From the NCBI GenBank assembly GCA_031292145.1, contig JARLHR010000204.1, forward strand, positions 124,001 to 188,000: a stretch of 64,000 bases of DNA, written 5' to 3'. The notes beneath the pieces were generated by a model. The model ran no database searches. It was given only the letters and a program-made list of their open reading frames with translations, and was not told where the DNA came from. Source of the stretch: Clostridium sp. GTDB lineage: Bacteria > Bacillota > Clostridia > Clostridiales > Clostridiaceae. The position numbers and the translations under genes were made by a program. Shown in pieces: positions 54,535 to 63,534 of the stretch; position 1 is the stretch's first letter, and each line of letters starts with the position of its first letter.

Positions 54535-55707
54535 ATGATAAATGTTAAATTTAAAAAAGTCTTTGCAAGTTCATTAATAGCAGTTTCACTATTAGCATTA
54601 AGTCCATTAGAAGCAAGGGCTTCGTGGAGGCAAGATAGTACAGGCTGGTGGTATACAACAGCTAATTCATGGACTACAGGATGGATGAAAATTGATGGGA
54701 AATGGTATTATTTTTATTTTGATGGTTATATGGCTCATGACACAACTATTGATGGTTATAAATTAGGTTCTGATGGTGCATGGATTGTTACTGAACATGC
54801 AGCATTAACAACTACTTCAGACGAAAAAATTGTTGATGTCACTGTTGAAACAGCTCAAGAGCTAATTAACGCCATAGGCTCTAATAAAAGAATTTTATTA
54901 AAACCAGGAGTATACAATTTATCAAATATTGAACAAGTCAGTAAAGCAGATAATTCAGTGATTTGGAAAAACGTATACGATGGAAAAGAATTAAATATTC
55001 AAAATGTTCATAATTTGACCATTGAGGGAATGGATTCAGGAAAAGTAGAAATAACAGTGGCTCCTCGTTTTGCTAATATAATGAACTTTACTAATGTTAA
55101 CAATATTACTATAAAAAACATTATTGCAGGTCATACACCAGCACCATATGAATGTAATGCAGGAGTATTGAAGTTTACTGGCAGTAATGATATCTCTATA
55201 TCAAATTCAGAGCTATATGGGTGTGGAAGTATAGGATTGGATTTAGACAATGTAAAGAGGCTTAACACATCAAACTGTAAAATAGATCACTGTTCTTTAC
55301 GAGCAATAGAGATTCGTAATTCTGAAGCTATTAAATTTACAGAAAATAAAATAGTTAATCATGAAGCTTACAGCAATATAATAATGGTAAGTGGATCAAA
55401 GGATATCACATTGGAAAAATGCGATATTACAGATAATAACAACTTTAGTTGGAGCTTTATTGAAGCATCAGGAAAATCAGATATCTTACTAGATAAGTGC
55501 ATAATAAAAAATAATACAAAACCAACAAACTCAGAGTATAATGAAAAAGCATATTTCTTTAATACCACTGACTACTCTGGAATCAGCGATAGCAAAATAA
55601 CAATAAAATATTCAGAAATAAGTAACAATAAATGCGATTATTTAGTAGATAATAAGGAAAATGTAAATTTCGAAAATTGCACCATGAACAACAATGATTG
55701 GAAATAA
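54535..55707 (+). CDS. Secreted right-handed beta-helix protein with cell-wall repeat
   Basis: 390 residues. A signal peptide ends near EARASW. Two choline-binding-like repeats (TGWWYTTANSWTTGWMK, GKWYYFYFDGYMAHDT) are followed by a parallel beta-helix (about 110-390) with NVHNLTIEGMDSGKVEI, NVNNITIKNIIAG, GSNDISISNSELYGCGS, GSKDITLEKCDITDNN, each rung repeating N-x-[ILV]-x-[ILV]. This fold is typical of polysaccharide lyases, epimerases and adhesins; I see no lyase catalytic triad. Ribosome site AGGGGG. Confidence 0.88.
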   Translation: MINVKFKKVFASSLIAVSLLALSPLEARASWRQDSTGWWYTTANSWTTGWMKIDGKWYYFYFDGYMAHDTTIDGYKLGSDGAWIVTEHAALTTTSDEKIVDVTVETAQELINAIGSNKRILLKPGVYNLSNIEQVSKADNSVIWKNVYDGKELNIQNVHNLTIEGMDSGKVEITVAPRFANIMNFTNVNNITIKNIIAGHTPAPYECNAGVLKFTGSNDISISNSELYGCGSIGLDLDNVKRLNTSNCKIDHCSLRAIEIRNSEAIKFTENKIVNHEAYSNIIMVSGSKDITLEKCDITDNNNFSWSFIEASGKSDILLDKCIIKNNTKPTNSEYNEKAYFFNTTDYSGISDSKITIKYSEISNNKCDYLVDNKENVNFENCTMNNNDWK

Positions 55708-55767
55708 AATAAAATGCAACGGTAATACATTACCATTTATATCAAATTCACCAAACTAAACCACAAG

Positions 55768-55799
55768 AAAATCCTCGACTATAAATAGCCGAGGATTTT
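55768..55799. terminator. Terminator between convergent genes
   Basis: AAAATCCTCG (55768-55777) pairs with CGAGGATTTT (55790-55799); usable in both directions. Confidence 0.7.
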
Positions 55800-55875
55800 A
55801 ATGGTAGTGGCAAAGCGTACCTAACCCCTACCTTACTATGTAAAATTAAAAAATTTAGCATTTACTTATAATGTT

Positions 55876-56868
55876 TTACTTTATATCATTATCTGCTGGA
55901 AATATAATTCCACTTTTATTTCTTGCAATTGTTTGAACTTCACTAACTATTAAACTATGCTCTAACATTTGATAACATTTTTCTAAATTATTATTTTTAA
56001 TCATATCTGCAAATTCAATAAACTCGTTAACCATACGATGCTCATAATTATTTTCATTTATTAAAGAACTAGTACCATCATTCATTAATAGTTCAAATCT
56101 CTCACAAACATTAGATGGAGTATCTTGATATATGCAGCCCTTATCTCCTTGAATATTGTTTGCAATAGGTGCTTTGCAATCTTTAGCTCCAATGCAGATA
56201 CATTTAAATTTTTCATAATCTAATATTAGTATTCCTGATGTATCTATACCTCTTTCAATATTCGGATAATATTCAATATTTCTAGGTTTTCCAAATAACC
56301 CTACTGTATAATGTATATTATAAATATTTAAGTCCATTAATGCACCACCTGAAAAATTAGGATCAAAGGCAGGTAATACATTTCCTTCTTTAAATTTATC
56401 ATATCTACTAGAATATTGAGAATAGTTACATTGAACAATTTTAATATTTCCTAAAGTAGGAAGCAACTCTTTAATTTTTTTATAGTTGGGAAAATATTGA
56501 TTTGTAATTGCTTCAAATATAAATAACTGTTTTTGTTTAGCTAAATCACTTAAGATTAATGCTTCTTTATAATTTGATGTCATTGGTTTTTCAATAATAA
56601 CATTTTTATGTGCCTCTAATGCCTTTTTTGCAAATTCAAAATGTAGATTATTAGGTAATGCAATATAAATTGTATCTACATCACTGCTCAATAATTCATC
56701 ATAATCATAATAAGTATTTGTAATCTTATATTGACTCTCAAATTCCTTAATTTTCTCTTCAGCACTTTTTCTTGCAAAAATGGCTGTTAATTTTATATCC
56801 TTTAAATATGGAGTAATAGTCAAAAACTCCTTTACAATCATTCCTGCTCCTATAATTCCCAATTTCAT
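55876..56868 (-). CDS. Gfo/Idh/MocA-family oxidoreductase
   Basis: 330 residues from the ATG at 56868 (GGGAGGAAT upstream; an in-frame ATG at 56889 lacks a site). Rossmann fold with KLGIIGAGMIVKEFL, DVDTIYIALPNNLHFEFAK, the EKP motif in NVIIEKPMTSNYKEALILSD, and the second domain GGALMDLNIYNIHYTVGLFG. EKPM is the catalytic Lys motif; the substrate is likely a sugar, inositol or glycoside alcohol. It is followed by a PRD regulator gene transcribed the same way (57285); a link is possible but spacing is large (416 bp). Confidence 0.92.
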   Translation of the reverse strand: MKLGIIGAGMIVKEFLTITPYLKDIKLTAIFARKSAEEKIKEFESQYKITNTYYDYDELLSSDVDTIYIALPNNLHFEFAKKALEAHKNVIIEKPMTSNYKEALILSDLAKQKQLFIFEAITNQYFPNYKKIKELLPTLGNIKIVQCNYSQYSSRYDKFKEGNVLPAFDPNFSGGALMDLNIYNIHYTVGLFGKPRNIEYYPNIERGIDTSGILILDYEKFKCICIGAKDCKAPIANNIQGDKGCIYQDTPSNVCERFELLMNDGTSSLINENNYEHRMVNEFIEFADMIKNNNLEKCYQMLEHSLIVSEVQTIARNKSGIIFPADNDIK

Positions 56869-57284
56869 ATTTATTCCTCCCTTATACAATCCATAATATG
56901 CATTATTTCTATAGAATCATTCCAACTCATAATTTCACTTCGAAGCTTTCCTTCATTGAATACATTTAATCACCTCTCTAATTTGATATTCAAATCCATT
57001 TATATTAAACGGCATATGTATTTTATTTTTCTCATCCTCTCTACCCCTTTTCATATTTTAGATTCGTTATACTTAGATTCTATAAGTCTATCTACACAAG
57101 TTATATTCTAAGCACTAAGCTTTAACTTCATTATAATCACTATAATATTCTTTCCTCAAACTAAAGTATTTCACCCTTTGGTGTGAAATACTTTATGTTA
57201 ACACTGTTATTATTCAATAATAGCATTTAATCCTATAACCCAAAGCATCAATTTTGCACTGCTCTGGACTATAGGATTAACTCA
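56869..57284. other. Intergenic region with two hairpins after the PRD regulator
   Basis: About 415 bp. Contains AAAGTATTTCAC (57163-57174) / GTGAAATACTTT (57183-57194) and TTAATCCTATA (57227-57237) / TATAGGATTAA (57270-57280). The second lies 5 bp after the regulator's stop and probably ends its transcript. No gene recognised. Confidence 0.6.
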
Positions 57285-58784
57285 CTATAATTTACTTTTA
57301 TAATTATCAAGATATTCTGTAATTATATCAATGTCATTTGTTTCAACTTCCGGATTTATTTTAATAAACGGAATATTAGTAATGTCAGCAATTGTTGAAG
57401 TTGTAATTATAAATTCTACTTTTTTAAGATTTTCCTCATTCTCATACATAAATTCCTGGTAATCATAAAATTTGTTAATTTTTATTTTTTCTCCAAAATG
57501 ATTTTTTATTTTATCTTCAATAAAACTTAATATGGACTCATCATAATCACAAACAATAACTGCATTTAACTTATATCTCCGCATTCCACACATAGATACG
57601 AGATGAATAGTTATATAAACTAGCTCAATAAATTCCACACTTAAATTTAATTTTCTTTTAATAATATTTGAAATTTCACTAGCCATTATAAATTCTGTTT
57701 TGTAGTTTTCCATAACTTTTTCGCTTATTTTCTCAGGTATACAATGTTTGTATTTTAAACGATTTATCATTGGTGCAACATATAAAAGTAACTTATATTT
57801 ATTATCCGAATTAGAACTTAAGTCTATCTTGAATTTATCATGTAATATTCTCAAAAACTCATCTACTATACAAGCAGCTTCCTCTGTTTCAATATTCATA
57901 ATATTTGTTCCATGAAGAAATTGCTTTGATTCAAAATATTCCTGTAAATTCACCCATTCTATTTCAGGTAAATTCACTTCCAATTCCTTCTCTATGTTTT
58001 CTCGTACAGCAGTCATTACTGGCATTAGGCTATCATTTATATTACCTAAATCATTAAAATTAAACCCTAATTGACAACGCTTAACTGCAACTAAAATTTC
58101 GTAACATAAAAGTTGAGAACTATGTCCTGATAAATAATAACCATATTTTTTAGTTTCAGCACTCACTATATGGTAAAGGCTTCTAGCTTTTGTAATAACC
58201 TCATTCTCTTCGAATAAATAGTTCCAATACTTTGAAATAGTGCTTATATTAGTCCTTATAGATAAAACCCAGCTAATAATATTTCTTTTTTCTTTTTCAT
58301 TTGCCTTAAGTGTAACTCCATTATTTAAAGAATAGCTTATACCTAATTTAAAATCGCTCTTCAACCATTTATTAACAAAAATAATATCATTATTTACAGT
58401 AGCTACTGATACATATAATGATTCTGCCAATTCTTCTACAGAAATATATTCTTTAGTTGTTAATTTTAGCAATATATACATTTGTCTGTCTCTAGGAAAA
58501 TTGGGTGTTTCAATTATATACTCATAATCCAATACTTTTCTAATAATATTATGTTTCTTAAAAATCTCTTTATTATCTTTACTAAGGAAATAACCTTTTT
58601 TTATACTAGAATCCACTTCTACATTATATTCTTTTAACAAACCATTAATCTCTTTAATATCTCGTCTTATTGTGCGAATGCTAACATTACAAAGTCTAGC
58701 TAACTCATTTCCAGTAATATATCCATCTGTATTTAATATTATGCTTAAAATTTCTCGGTATCTTCGATTCAAATCTGTGGCCAC
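57285..58784 (-). CDS. BglG/MtlR-type PRD transcription regulator without PTS genes nearby
   Basis: 499 residues. N-terminal HTH_11 (REILSIILNTDGYITGNELARL), a second Mga-like HTH (VEELAESLYVSVATVNNDI), then two PRD-like regions (about 180-390) and a partial EIIB-like C-terminal domain (LNAVIVCDYDESILSFIEDK). The EIIB Cys is present but the downstream EIIA domain of LicR/MtlR is missing. It is probably a PTS-sensitive activator. Start is GTG at 58784; a TTG at 58772 with a better site is an alternative. Confidence 0.85.
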   Translation of the reverse strand: MATDLNRRYREILSIILNTDGYITGNELARLCNVSIRTIRRDIKEINGLLKEYNVEVDSSIKKGYFLSKDNKEIFKKHNIIRKVLDYEYIIETPNFPRDRQMYILLKLTTKEYISVEELAESLYVSVATVNNDIIFVNKWLKSDFKLGISYSLNNGVTLKANEKEKRNIISWVLSIRTNISTISKYWNYLFEENEVITKARSLYHIVSAETKKYGYYLSGHSSQLLCYEILVAVKRCQLGFNFNDLGNINDSLMPVMTAVRENIEKELEVNLPEIEWVNLQEYFESKQFLHGTNIMNIETEEAACIVDEFLRILHDKFKIDLSSNSDNKYKLLLYVAPMINRLKYKHCIPEKISEKVMENYKTEFIMASEISNIIKRKLNLSVEFIELVYITIHLVSMCGMRRYKLNAVIVCDYDESILSFIEDKIKNHFGEKIKINKFYDYQEFMYENEENLKKVEFIITTSTIADITNIPFIKINPEVETNDIDIITEYLDNYKSKL

Positions 58785-59010
58785 CTACCTATAAATCAAC
58801 AAATTTAATATTGTTGTATTCCCTCTATTTTATGTCAATGCTAATATTTTTGCATTTAATTAACTTTGGAAATTAATTATAACATATTTTATAAATATGT
58901 ACCTATAAGTAACAAAGCTCTTATTTCATAAATCCTTAAAATATCTGTTCTAAAAGTGTTTATTTTTCTTAATACATGGCAATGCTGTTCTAAAAGAGGT
59001 GTTTCAATTA

Positions 59011-59298
59011 ATGGATTTTATAAAGAACTATTCTCTTCATAATATAAGAAATAAACTCCTAGCACTATATATGCTTAATGTAACAGACATAATATTTACT
59101 ATTTTACTTTTAAACACTGGATTCTATATGGAAGCAAATAGCTTAGTATCTAAACTCTTACAAAGCCCACTCCTTAGTTTAATTTCAAAGATTGTGTTGC
59201 CTGCAGTTCTTTTTATGTTTATATATGATAGAATGAGAAAAGCAACTGATAGGCAGCTAAAGCAATCCAATTTACTTTTTATTTTGTTTTCCTGGTAA
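59011..59298 (+). CDS. DUF5658-like membrane protein
   Basis: 95 residues from the ATG at 59011 (AGAGGTG upstream; GTG at 58999 overlaps that site). Three hydrophobic helices: LLALYMLNVTDIIFTILLLN, then EANSLVSKLLQSPLLSLISK, then VLPAVLFMFIYDRMRK. NxxDxxxT and the Glu-Ala-Asn motif are typical of DUF5658. Its 3' end overlaps the convergent lipoprotein gene by 27 bp. Confidence 0.75.
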   Translation: MDFIKNYSLHNIRNKLLALYMLNVTDIIFTILLLNTGFYMEANSLVSKLLQSPLLSLISKIVLPAVLFMFIYDRMRKATDRQLKQSNLLFILFSW

Positions 59299-60156
59299 AT
59301 CAGAAGCTTTATCTACTGGTTTTACATTAAAATTTATCTCTTTGCCATTTGATGTGGCAATTATAGTTCCTTCTAAATCTGTTCTAAATACATTAATATT
59401 TTTTGCATTAAGTTTGTCTAATGTTACCTTATGTGGGTGTCCATAATCATTATCTGTCCCACAGCTAATTACCGCATACTTAGGATTCACTTTATCTAAA
59501 AATTCTTGTGTTGTTGAAGAATGGCTGCCATGATGCCCTACCTTCAAAACATCAGCTTGAACATCTAACTGCTTTTTTAATATTTCACCTTCACTTACAT
59601 CTTGAGCATCTCCCATAAATATAAATGAATTGTTTCCATACTTTAGCTTAACTACTATAGAATAATTATTTAAATCATCATATTTATCACTATTAGGTGC
59701 TAAAAATGTTAATGTAGCAGTTCCTATAGTAAGCTGATCTCCTACTTTTGGTACTGTTAACTTTAAATTTTTACTCTTTAAAGCCTTTATCATATTTTCG
59801 TATGTCTTAGTTGTTGTCGTTACTTTTGGAGAATAAAAAGTTTCAATATTAAATTCTTTAATAACATCATCCATGCTACCGATATGATCTTCATGAGGAT
59901 GGGTAGCAATTACATAATCCAACTTAGTAATACCAATGGATTTAAGATAGTTTAAAGCTTTTTTATCACTAGTTCCTGCATCTATTAATATATTCTTATC
60001 TCCAATTTGAATTAACTCACTATCCCCTTGTCCAACATCTATGTAATGAATCTTTAAATCTCCTGCTGCTGTTTGTGTGCTTTTACTGCATGAAATTAGG
60101 AATACGGAAAATAGTGCCGCTAGCAATAAACAAGATATTTTTTTATTTTTTTTCAT
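59272..60156 (-). CDS. ComEC/Rec2-like secreted metallo-beta-lactamase lipoprotein
   Basis: 294 residues. A lipobox ends in LISC (about residue 23), then a metallo-beta-lactamase domain: IHYIDVGQGDSELIQIGDK, LIDAGTSDKKAL, ATHPHEDHIGSMDDVI, FIFMGDAQD, LKVGHHGSHSSTT, ISCGTDNDYGHPH. This corresponds to the catalytic domain of ComEC without its channel. Such stand-alone lipoproteins are probable surface nucleases or phosphodiesterases. Promoter of the shared TTGACA-16-TACAAT layout at 60181-60208. Confidence 0.92.
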   Translation of the reverse strand: MKKNKKISCLLLAALFSVFLISCSKSTQTAAGDLKIHYIDVGQGDSELIQIGDKNILIDAGTSDKKALNYLKSIGITKLDYVIATHPHEDHIGSMDDVIKEFNIETFYSPKVTTTTKTYENMIKALKSKNLKLTVPKVGDQLTIGTATLTFLAPNSDKYDDLNNYSIVVKLKYGNNSFIFMGDAQDVSEGEILKKQLDVQADVLKVGHHGSHSSTTQEFLDKVNPKYAVISCGTDNDYGHPHKVTLDKLNAKNINVFRTDLEGTIIATSNGKEINFNVKPVDKASDLPGKQNKK

Positions 60157-60180
60157 ATGACTTCCCCCTACTATATACTA

Positions 60181-60208
60181 ATTGTATATATGTAGAATCT
60201 TTTGTCAA
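60181..60208 (-). promoter_or_regulatory. Promoter of the metallo-beta-lactamase gene, shared architecture
   Basis: Minus strand TTGACA (60203-60208), AAAGAT, 16-bp spacer, TACAAT (60181-60186). Confidence 0.7.
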
Positions 60209-60248
60209 TAACACTAAAAAATCACTTTATCCATATAGTCAAAATAAA

Positions 60249-60280
60249 AGGTAGATTAAATCATAAAATTTAACCTACCT
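60249..60280 (-). terminator. Terminator of the 56-residue protein gene
   Basis: AGGTAGATTAAAT (60249-60261) pairs with ATTTAACCTACCT (60268-60280); TTTTATTTTG follows on the minus strand. Confidence 0.8.
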
Positions 60281-60291
60281 TCTAAAAATAA

Positions 60292-60462
60292 TTAATGAAC
60301 TTGCAAAAATTTTTCATAGTTCTCTATTTTATCCTCTCTGCTATTCTTTTGTAACCAACTATTATAATCTAAAATATTTTCTTCTAGCTTTTTTATGTCA
60401 ATTATCCTGCCATTTGTCTTCTTTTGTTCAGCATACATATTAATCTTTATTAAATTCCCCAT
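60292..60462 (-). CDS. Small hypothetical protein
   Basis: 56 residues from the ATG at 60462, chosen because AAGGAGGG lies 8 bp upstream. Sequence MGNLIKINMYAEQKKTNGRI then IDIKKLEENILDYNSWL and QKNSREDKIENYEKFL. Helical, charged. It has its own terminator. Family unknown. Confidence 0.65.
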   Translation of the reverse strand: MGNLIKINMYAEQKKTNGRIIDIKKLEENILDYNSWLQKNSREDKIENYEKFLQVH

Positions 60463-60751
60463 TCTCATTCCCTCCTTAATATAATATCTAATATTATATA
60501 TTTTAATTATATTTATCTTCAAATATATATTATCACATTATTAACTAATAATCAATATCTTTTAATATATTCTATTATTGCTTTTAAGAATAGTGGTTGA
60601 ATTACTATTGGCCTCCACTTTCTTTACTCAAAATTAGTTATCATGCAAATAGTAACATAATCCTTTAGTTTAATTCTCTAAGTGCTTCAACTTCACTAAT
60701 TTAAATGAAACTAAAGGGTACAGTATCCCATGTACCCCATCATCTTAAAAT

Positions 60752-61783
60752 TTAACTTAGTTTTGTTGCTACACCGTTACTATCAAATCTATAACCATAT
60801 TCTACGGAATTTGCAATCATCTCTCCAGAGCTATATAAACAATAATCTTTGCCATTATCACTTATCCAACCAGTTTTCATTGCTCCAGAAGACTCAAAGT
60901 AATACCATTTACCATCTATCTTTTGCCATCCTATTTGCATTGCTCCATTTTCATTAAAATAATACCATTTACTACCTGTAAGCACCCATCCTGTTTTCAT
61001 TGAACCATCATTAGCGTTACCTAAGAAATACCAATAGTTTCCATCCTTCTTCCAGTCGTAGACCATCCAACCTTCTGCATCAAAAAAGTACCATTTCCCA
61101 GCAATTTTTTCCCACCCATTAGAAGTGTAAGAGCCATCATCATGTTTATACCACCACTTGCCGTCTTGATTTATACTCCAAGTTCCAGCCTTAGTAGTAT
61201 TGCTTAATAATACACCTTCTGTAAATATATTAACGTCACAATTACTATTTATTCCACTTATTGATCCCGTTTCTGTATATTGGTGTCCTACTCTATTTGT
61301 AAAGAAATTAGATGACAAGTTCCAAGGATCATTATTATAATTTGCTTCCCAGAAAGGCATATCCTTAATTATTGCTTCAGCACCTGCCAAGTAAGATATA
61401 AAGCTAGTATAACTGTATATTCCTAGTGTTAATGGACTTAATTTATTAAACGTAGCTATAAATCTTTTTACATAGTTTGAAAGTTCATCAAAGTTAGTTT
61501 CTACATCCATCATAGGCACTAAATCCCATTCAGAGTTTTTTATCTTTTCATAAAAATTTTGTGCTTGTGCTTCCGGAGTACTTGTCCCAACTAAGAAGTG
61601 ATATGCTCCAACTTTTAATCCATTACTTTTACAATCATTATAAAAGACTTCCATAGTGCTATCTTTAAATGTAGCACCTTCTGTTGCCTTTACATATACA
61701 TATTCTACCCCATCACTAGCTACTTCACTAAAATTTATTTCACCTTCATTGTTAGATACATCAATTCCTTTAATATCTGACAT
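60752..61783 (-). CDS. GH25 lysozyme with cell-wall-binding repeats
   Basis: 343 residues, no signal peptide. N-terminal GH25 domain (about 3-195): KGIDVSNNEGEINF, YVYVKATEGATFKD, YHFLVGTSTPEAQAQNF, VPMMDVETNFDEL, catalytic Asp and Glu present, TLGIYSYTSFI, FWEANYN, VGHQYTETGSISGINSNCDV. Five to six choline-binding-like repeats follow (GKWYFFDAEGWMVYDWKK, GKWYYFESSGAMKTGWIS). Without a signal it may be a phage-type or lysis-released endolysin. Close in its repeats to the amidase pseudogene at 52487. Confidence 0.95.
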   Translation of the reverse strand: MSDIKGIDVSNNEGEINFSEVASDGVEYVYVKATEGATFKDSTMEVFYNDCKSNGLKVGAYHFLVGTSTPEAQAQNFYEKIKNSEWDLVPMMDVETNFDELSNYVKRFIATFNKLSPLTLGIYSYTSFISYLAGAEAIIKDMPFWEANYNNDPWNLSSNFFTNRVGHQYTETGSISGINSNCDVNIFTEGVLLSNTTKAGTWSINQDGKWWYKHDDGSYTSNGWEKIAGKWYFFDAEGWMVYDWKKDGNYWYFLGNANDGSMKTGWVLTGSKWYYFNENGAMQIGWQKIDGKWYYFESSGAMKTGWISDNGKDYCLYSSGEMIANSVEYGYRFDSNGVATKLS

Positions 61784-61969
61784 AAGCTATTACTCCTTTC
61801 AATTTTTATAATACATAATATGAAATAACAGCCTTTAAGTGTACCTTATTAACTAGGAACTAAATAATAACAAAAAATAAGCAAATATATTTTCAAAAAT
61901 CATTTTGCTTTTAGTAATTAATTTGATATAATCAAGTCATAATAAGTTAATACATAAGAGGTGGATTTT

Positions 61970-62266
61970 ATGGCGCAAAACCATACATGTGAATTATGTA
62001 ATAGAAACGTTTCTATCATAACTAAACATCATTTAATTCCCTTGCAAAAGGGTGGAAAAAAATTTGAAACACTCTCGTTATGTCCAACTTGTCATCAACA
62101 AATTCACGCTCTTTTTACAAATCGTGAATTAGCAACACACTATCATACTCTTGAATCATTAAAAAGAGATACAAAAATTCTTAAATACCTTAGATTCATA
62201 GATAACATCCCTGGAGATTTTCATTTAACAATAAAAAAGTCAAGGCGCGTTAGAAAAAGTAGTTAA
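61970..62266 (+). CDS. Small HNH-family protein
   Basis: 98 residues from the ATG at 61970 (AAGAGGTG upstream; GTG at 61961 overlaps the site). Two Cys pairs and HH form a HNH-like zinc finger: CELCNRNVSIITKHHLIPLQ and LCPTCHQQIHALFTN. Small stand-alone HNH proteins of this type are common in clostridia; a nuclease role is inferred from the fold only. Confidence 0.85.
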   Translation: MAQNHTCELCNRNVSIITKHHLIPLQKGGKKFETLSLCPTCHQQIHALFTNRELATHYHTLESLKRDTKILKYLRFIDNIPGDFHLTIKKSRRVRKSS

Positions 62267-62297
62267 AAAATATTTAAGAATTTTATATATAATTGAG

Positions 62298-62325
62298 GAG
62301 GAGCTAAATAATTATTTAGCTCCTC
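62298..62325. terminator. Terminator after the HNH gene
   Basis: A 28-bp segment folds as 13-bp arms GAGGAGCTAAATA/TATTTAGCTCCTC with a 2-bp loop. Confidence 0.7.
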
Positions 62326-62438
62326 TTAGATTATAATTTATTTTTGATCTCATATTCTGTTAGTTGGTAAAAAAGAAGATTTCCTGCAATATCGTTCAAT
62401 GTTCTTATATCTTTATCGAATAATTTATAATATAATTC

Positions 62439-62555
62439 CTATTCCTCTTTATTATTTTGTTGAAACTTAGCTTTCCCCGTTGCACTTAGATATATTACAT
62501 ATGCTAATATTCCAACGCATATTATAACAGAACCATACTTTACTACCTCATACAC
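62439..62555 (-). CDS. Small single-helix membrane protein
   Basis: 38 residues from a GTG at 62555 (AAGGTGA 5 bp upstream; an in-frame GTG at 62564 is the alternative). (M)YEVVKYGSVIICVGILAYV then IYLSATGKAKFQQNNKEE. One membrane helix with a charged tail. Unrecognised. Confidence 0.5.
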   Translation of the reverse strand: MYEVVKYGSVIICVGILAYVIYLSATGKAKFQQNNKEE

Positions 62556-62697
62556 AAACTTCACCTTCTTTCCACAACAATATTACCATATTGTGTAACG
62601 TAATTCAAAAAAAAAAGCTCTATATATACACACTATTTTTCCCTTTTGTAATATTATTCCACTTTGATGGCAATACTTCAAACAAGTGAGGTGTTTT

Positions 62698-62835
62698 ATG
62701 GTTATATTAAGTCTAATATTTTTAACAGTTGTAGGAATTAATATCTTCTCAAGTTCTGTTAAAAAAGAAAATGTGGATGCTTATATTAAAGACATGGAAA
62801 AACAATTATCAGAAGAATTAAAAATTATAAAATAA
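62698..62835 (+). CDS. 45-residue membrane-anchored peptide
   Basis: ATG after GTGAGGTG. MVILSLIFLTVVGINIFSSS then VKKENVDAYIKDMEKQL and SEELKIIK: one membrane helix plus an amphipathic helix. A bidirectional hairpin terminator follows at 62849-62880. Unknown function. Confidence 0.55.
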   Translation: MVILSLIFLTVVGINIFSSSVKKENVDAYIKDMEKQLSEELKIIK

Positions 62836-62848
62836 GTTTAATTTCAGC

Positions 62849-62880
62849 AAAAATGCAGCCATAATAATGACTGCATTTTT
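62849..62880. terminator. Bidirectional terminator
   Basis: AAAAATGCAG (62849-62858) pairs with CTGCATTTTT (62871-62880). It serves the 45-residue gene and the SASP gene. Confidence 0.8.
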
Positions 62881-62893
62881 AATTAATTATTTT

Positions 62894-63100
62894 TTATAGT
62901 CCTTGTTCATAACTTTCTATCATTCTCTTTACCATTTCTCCACCAACGCTTCCGTTTTGTCTTGAAGAAAGGTTTCCTTTGTCAGTGCTTTCATAGTTTG
63001 ATAATCCAATTTCTGATGCAACCTCAGTTTTTAATCTGTTTAAACCTGCCTTTGCTTCTGGTACTAAAGTTCTGTTTCTTCCACTATTGTTTGAACTCAT
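62894..63100 (-). CDS. Alpha/beta-type small acid-soluble spore protein
   Basis: 68 residues, a typical SASP. Diagnostic motifs: LVPEAKAGLNRLKTEVASEI, GLSNYESTDKGNLSSRQNGS, VGGEMVKRMIESYE. The GPR protease site lies in TEVASEIG. It binds and protects spore DNA and is degraded at germination. AGGAGGT precedes the ATG. It supports a spore-forming host and sigma-G-dependent expression (known for the family). Confidence 0.97.
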   Translation of the reverse strand: MSSNNSGRNRTLVPEAKAGLNRLKTEVASEIGLSNYESTDKGNLSSRQNGSVGGEMVKRMIESYEQGL

Positions 63101-63534
63101 TTGAACCTACCTCCTTAGATTATAATTTGCTTAGCAATTTATTATTAATTTGCTTTGCACTATTATGTTAACCATCATTATAAATAATACTCTATAAAAT
63201 TGTTAACAGAAGTGGTATTGAAAAACCTTTTCAGTTAACTTTTGATGTATTTTCTTTGTACTTGTATTTTCACCTCACTTTTACAAAGGCTCAGTGTTAC
63301 ACATAAATTATTTTGGCTAATAATTCATCATTTAATTCAAAAAATATTATTCTCTTCTACTTTTCCTACATTAAAACACTTAACTACCAATTTTTATAAT
63401 TTATTGAATAGTTTGCTGGTAATTTATATAATGTTATATAAGGTAATACTTGTGCTTTCCTAAATAAAAATGATACTTAGGAAGCTACTGCTCATTGATT
63501 TAATGTAGTAAACACAGTTTGAGAAGGTGTATTT
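63101..63534. other. Intergenic region upstream of the PHP gene
   Basis: 434 bp, AT-rich; no convincing gene or repeat seen. It should contain the SASP promoter on the minus strand and the PHP-gene promoter on the plus strand. Confidence 0.5.

Noticed and set aside
63242-63463. 73-codon plus-strand reading frame upstream of the PHP gene
   Set aside because: Low-complexity hydrophobic translation of AT-rich DNA, no ribosome site.
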